Part shown: positions 15,007 through 15,093 of the stretch, one piece after another
How positions within the stretch are numbered: position 1 is the stretch's first letter
Layout of the letters: every line of letters begins with the position of its first letter
Origin: JBFXEO01 sp050180015
Lineage (GTDB): Bacteria; Bacteroidota; Bacteroidia; Bacteroidales; Tenuifilaceae
Assembly: GCA_050180015.1 (NCBI GenBank)
Contig: JBFXEO010000051.1
Coordinates: 1 to 15,093 of the forward strand
DNA: 15,093 bases
Reading direction: 5' to 3'
Translations under genes and position numbers: made by a program
Notes under the pieces: model-generated
Told to the model about the DNA's origin: nothing
Seen by the model: the letters and a program-made list of their open reading frames with translations, nothing else
Databases searched by the model: none

Positions 15007-15093
15007 TCATTAATATACTGGATGACCTGTTCGGGAGCAAGGCCTGTGTACCTGCAAAATTCCTCAACGCTTACAAACTGATGAGGCGCTTTG
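15003..15093 (-). CDS. 3' end of a minus-strand gene, possible helix-turn-helix protein (partial)
   Basis: Reading leftward from the window edge, 29 codons are open before a TGA (complement of 15003-15005). The tail includes VSVEEFCRYTGLAPEQVIQYIND, with an amphipathic helix-turn-helix-like pattern (SVEEFCRYTGL, then APEQVIQYI) resembling small DNA-binding domains of the MerR/excisionase type. The composition is protein-like and unlike the surrounding AT-rich noncoding DNA. The start lies outside the window, so family and length cannot be given. The stop codon lies inside the arm of a 10-bp hairpin that may shape the 3' end of its transcript. Confidence 0.55.
   Translation of the reverse strand, partial: KAPHQFVSVEEFCRYTGLAPEQVIQYIND

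Noticed and set aside
11558..15093. CRISPR array or insertion sequence in the intergenic regions.
   Set aside because: The repeats seen are short, irregularly spaced and alternating in orientation; there is no direct repeat with constant spacers and no transposase gene or terminal inverted repeats flanking one.

Overview
The window looks like chromosomal DNA from a member of the Bacteroidota, probably a Bacteroidales- or Marinilabiliales-type organism. The base composition is AT-rich. Translation starts lack strong Shine-Dalgarno sequences and sit in A-rich stretches. At least two upstream regions carry the Bacteroidota promoter pattern (-33 TTG/TTTG, about 20 bp, -7 TAnnTTTG). The secreted and OmpA-like proteins belong to families typical of the phylum. 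I cannot name a genus.

Region 1 (236-3218, + strand) is a tight four-gene run: a putative lipoprotein, a small secreted protein, an exported protein with a degenerate OmpA-like C-terminus, and a stand-alone receiver domain. Spacings are 7 nt, an 8-nt overlap, and 11 nt, which suggests one operon. Region 2 (3478-11557, + strand) is a three-gene signalling cluster: a 1614-residue membrane histidine kinase (periplasmic Cache-like sensor, seven PAS units, GAF, HisKA, HATPase), a 147-residue Rcp1-like response regulator 10 nt downstream, and a 925-residue soluble hybrid kinase (REC-PAS-GAF-PAS-HisKA-HATPase-REC) 3 nt further on. Regions 1 and 2 together hold four receiver domains but no DNA-binding, enzymatic or other output domain, so the signal must leave by a partner encoded elsewhere or by protein-protein contact.

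Region 3 (11712-14673) is a divergent pair of transcription units. On the minus strand are a radical-SAM protein with a C-terminal helix-hairpin-helix (TIGR03916-type, putative DNA modification/repair) and, 8 nt downstream, its usual partner, a DUF4130/TIGR03915-type protein. On the plus strand, across 113 bp, is an XRE-type repressor fused to a LexA-like S24 peptidase domain with Ser/Lys catalytic residues and an Ala-Gly candidate self-cleavage site. Both minus-strand proteins contain the pentapeptide QLSLF, which fits the canonical bacterial sliding-clamp (DnaN) binding motif. The shared intergenic region has three copies of a TTRSCAATATWTT-like motif around a good Bacteroidota promoter. My reading is a damage-responsive, clamp-associated DNA repair or modification module of unknown chemistry. 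This is the most interesting part of the window.

Region 4 (14674-15093) holds a strong hairpin terminator for the repressor gene, an intergenic stretch with five GCATTT units in alternating orientation, and the 3' end of a minus-strand gene that runs off the right edge. The left edge (1-235) holds no gene I can support, only a short inverted repeat and a probable promoter.
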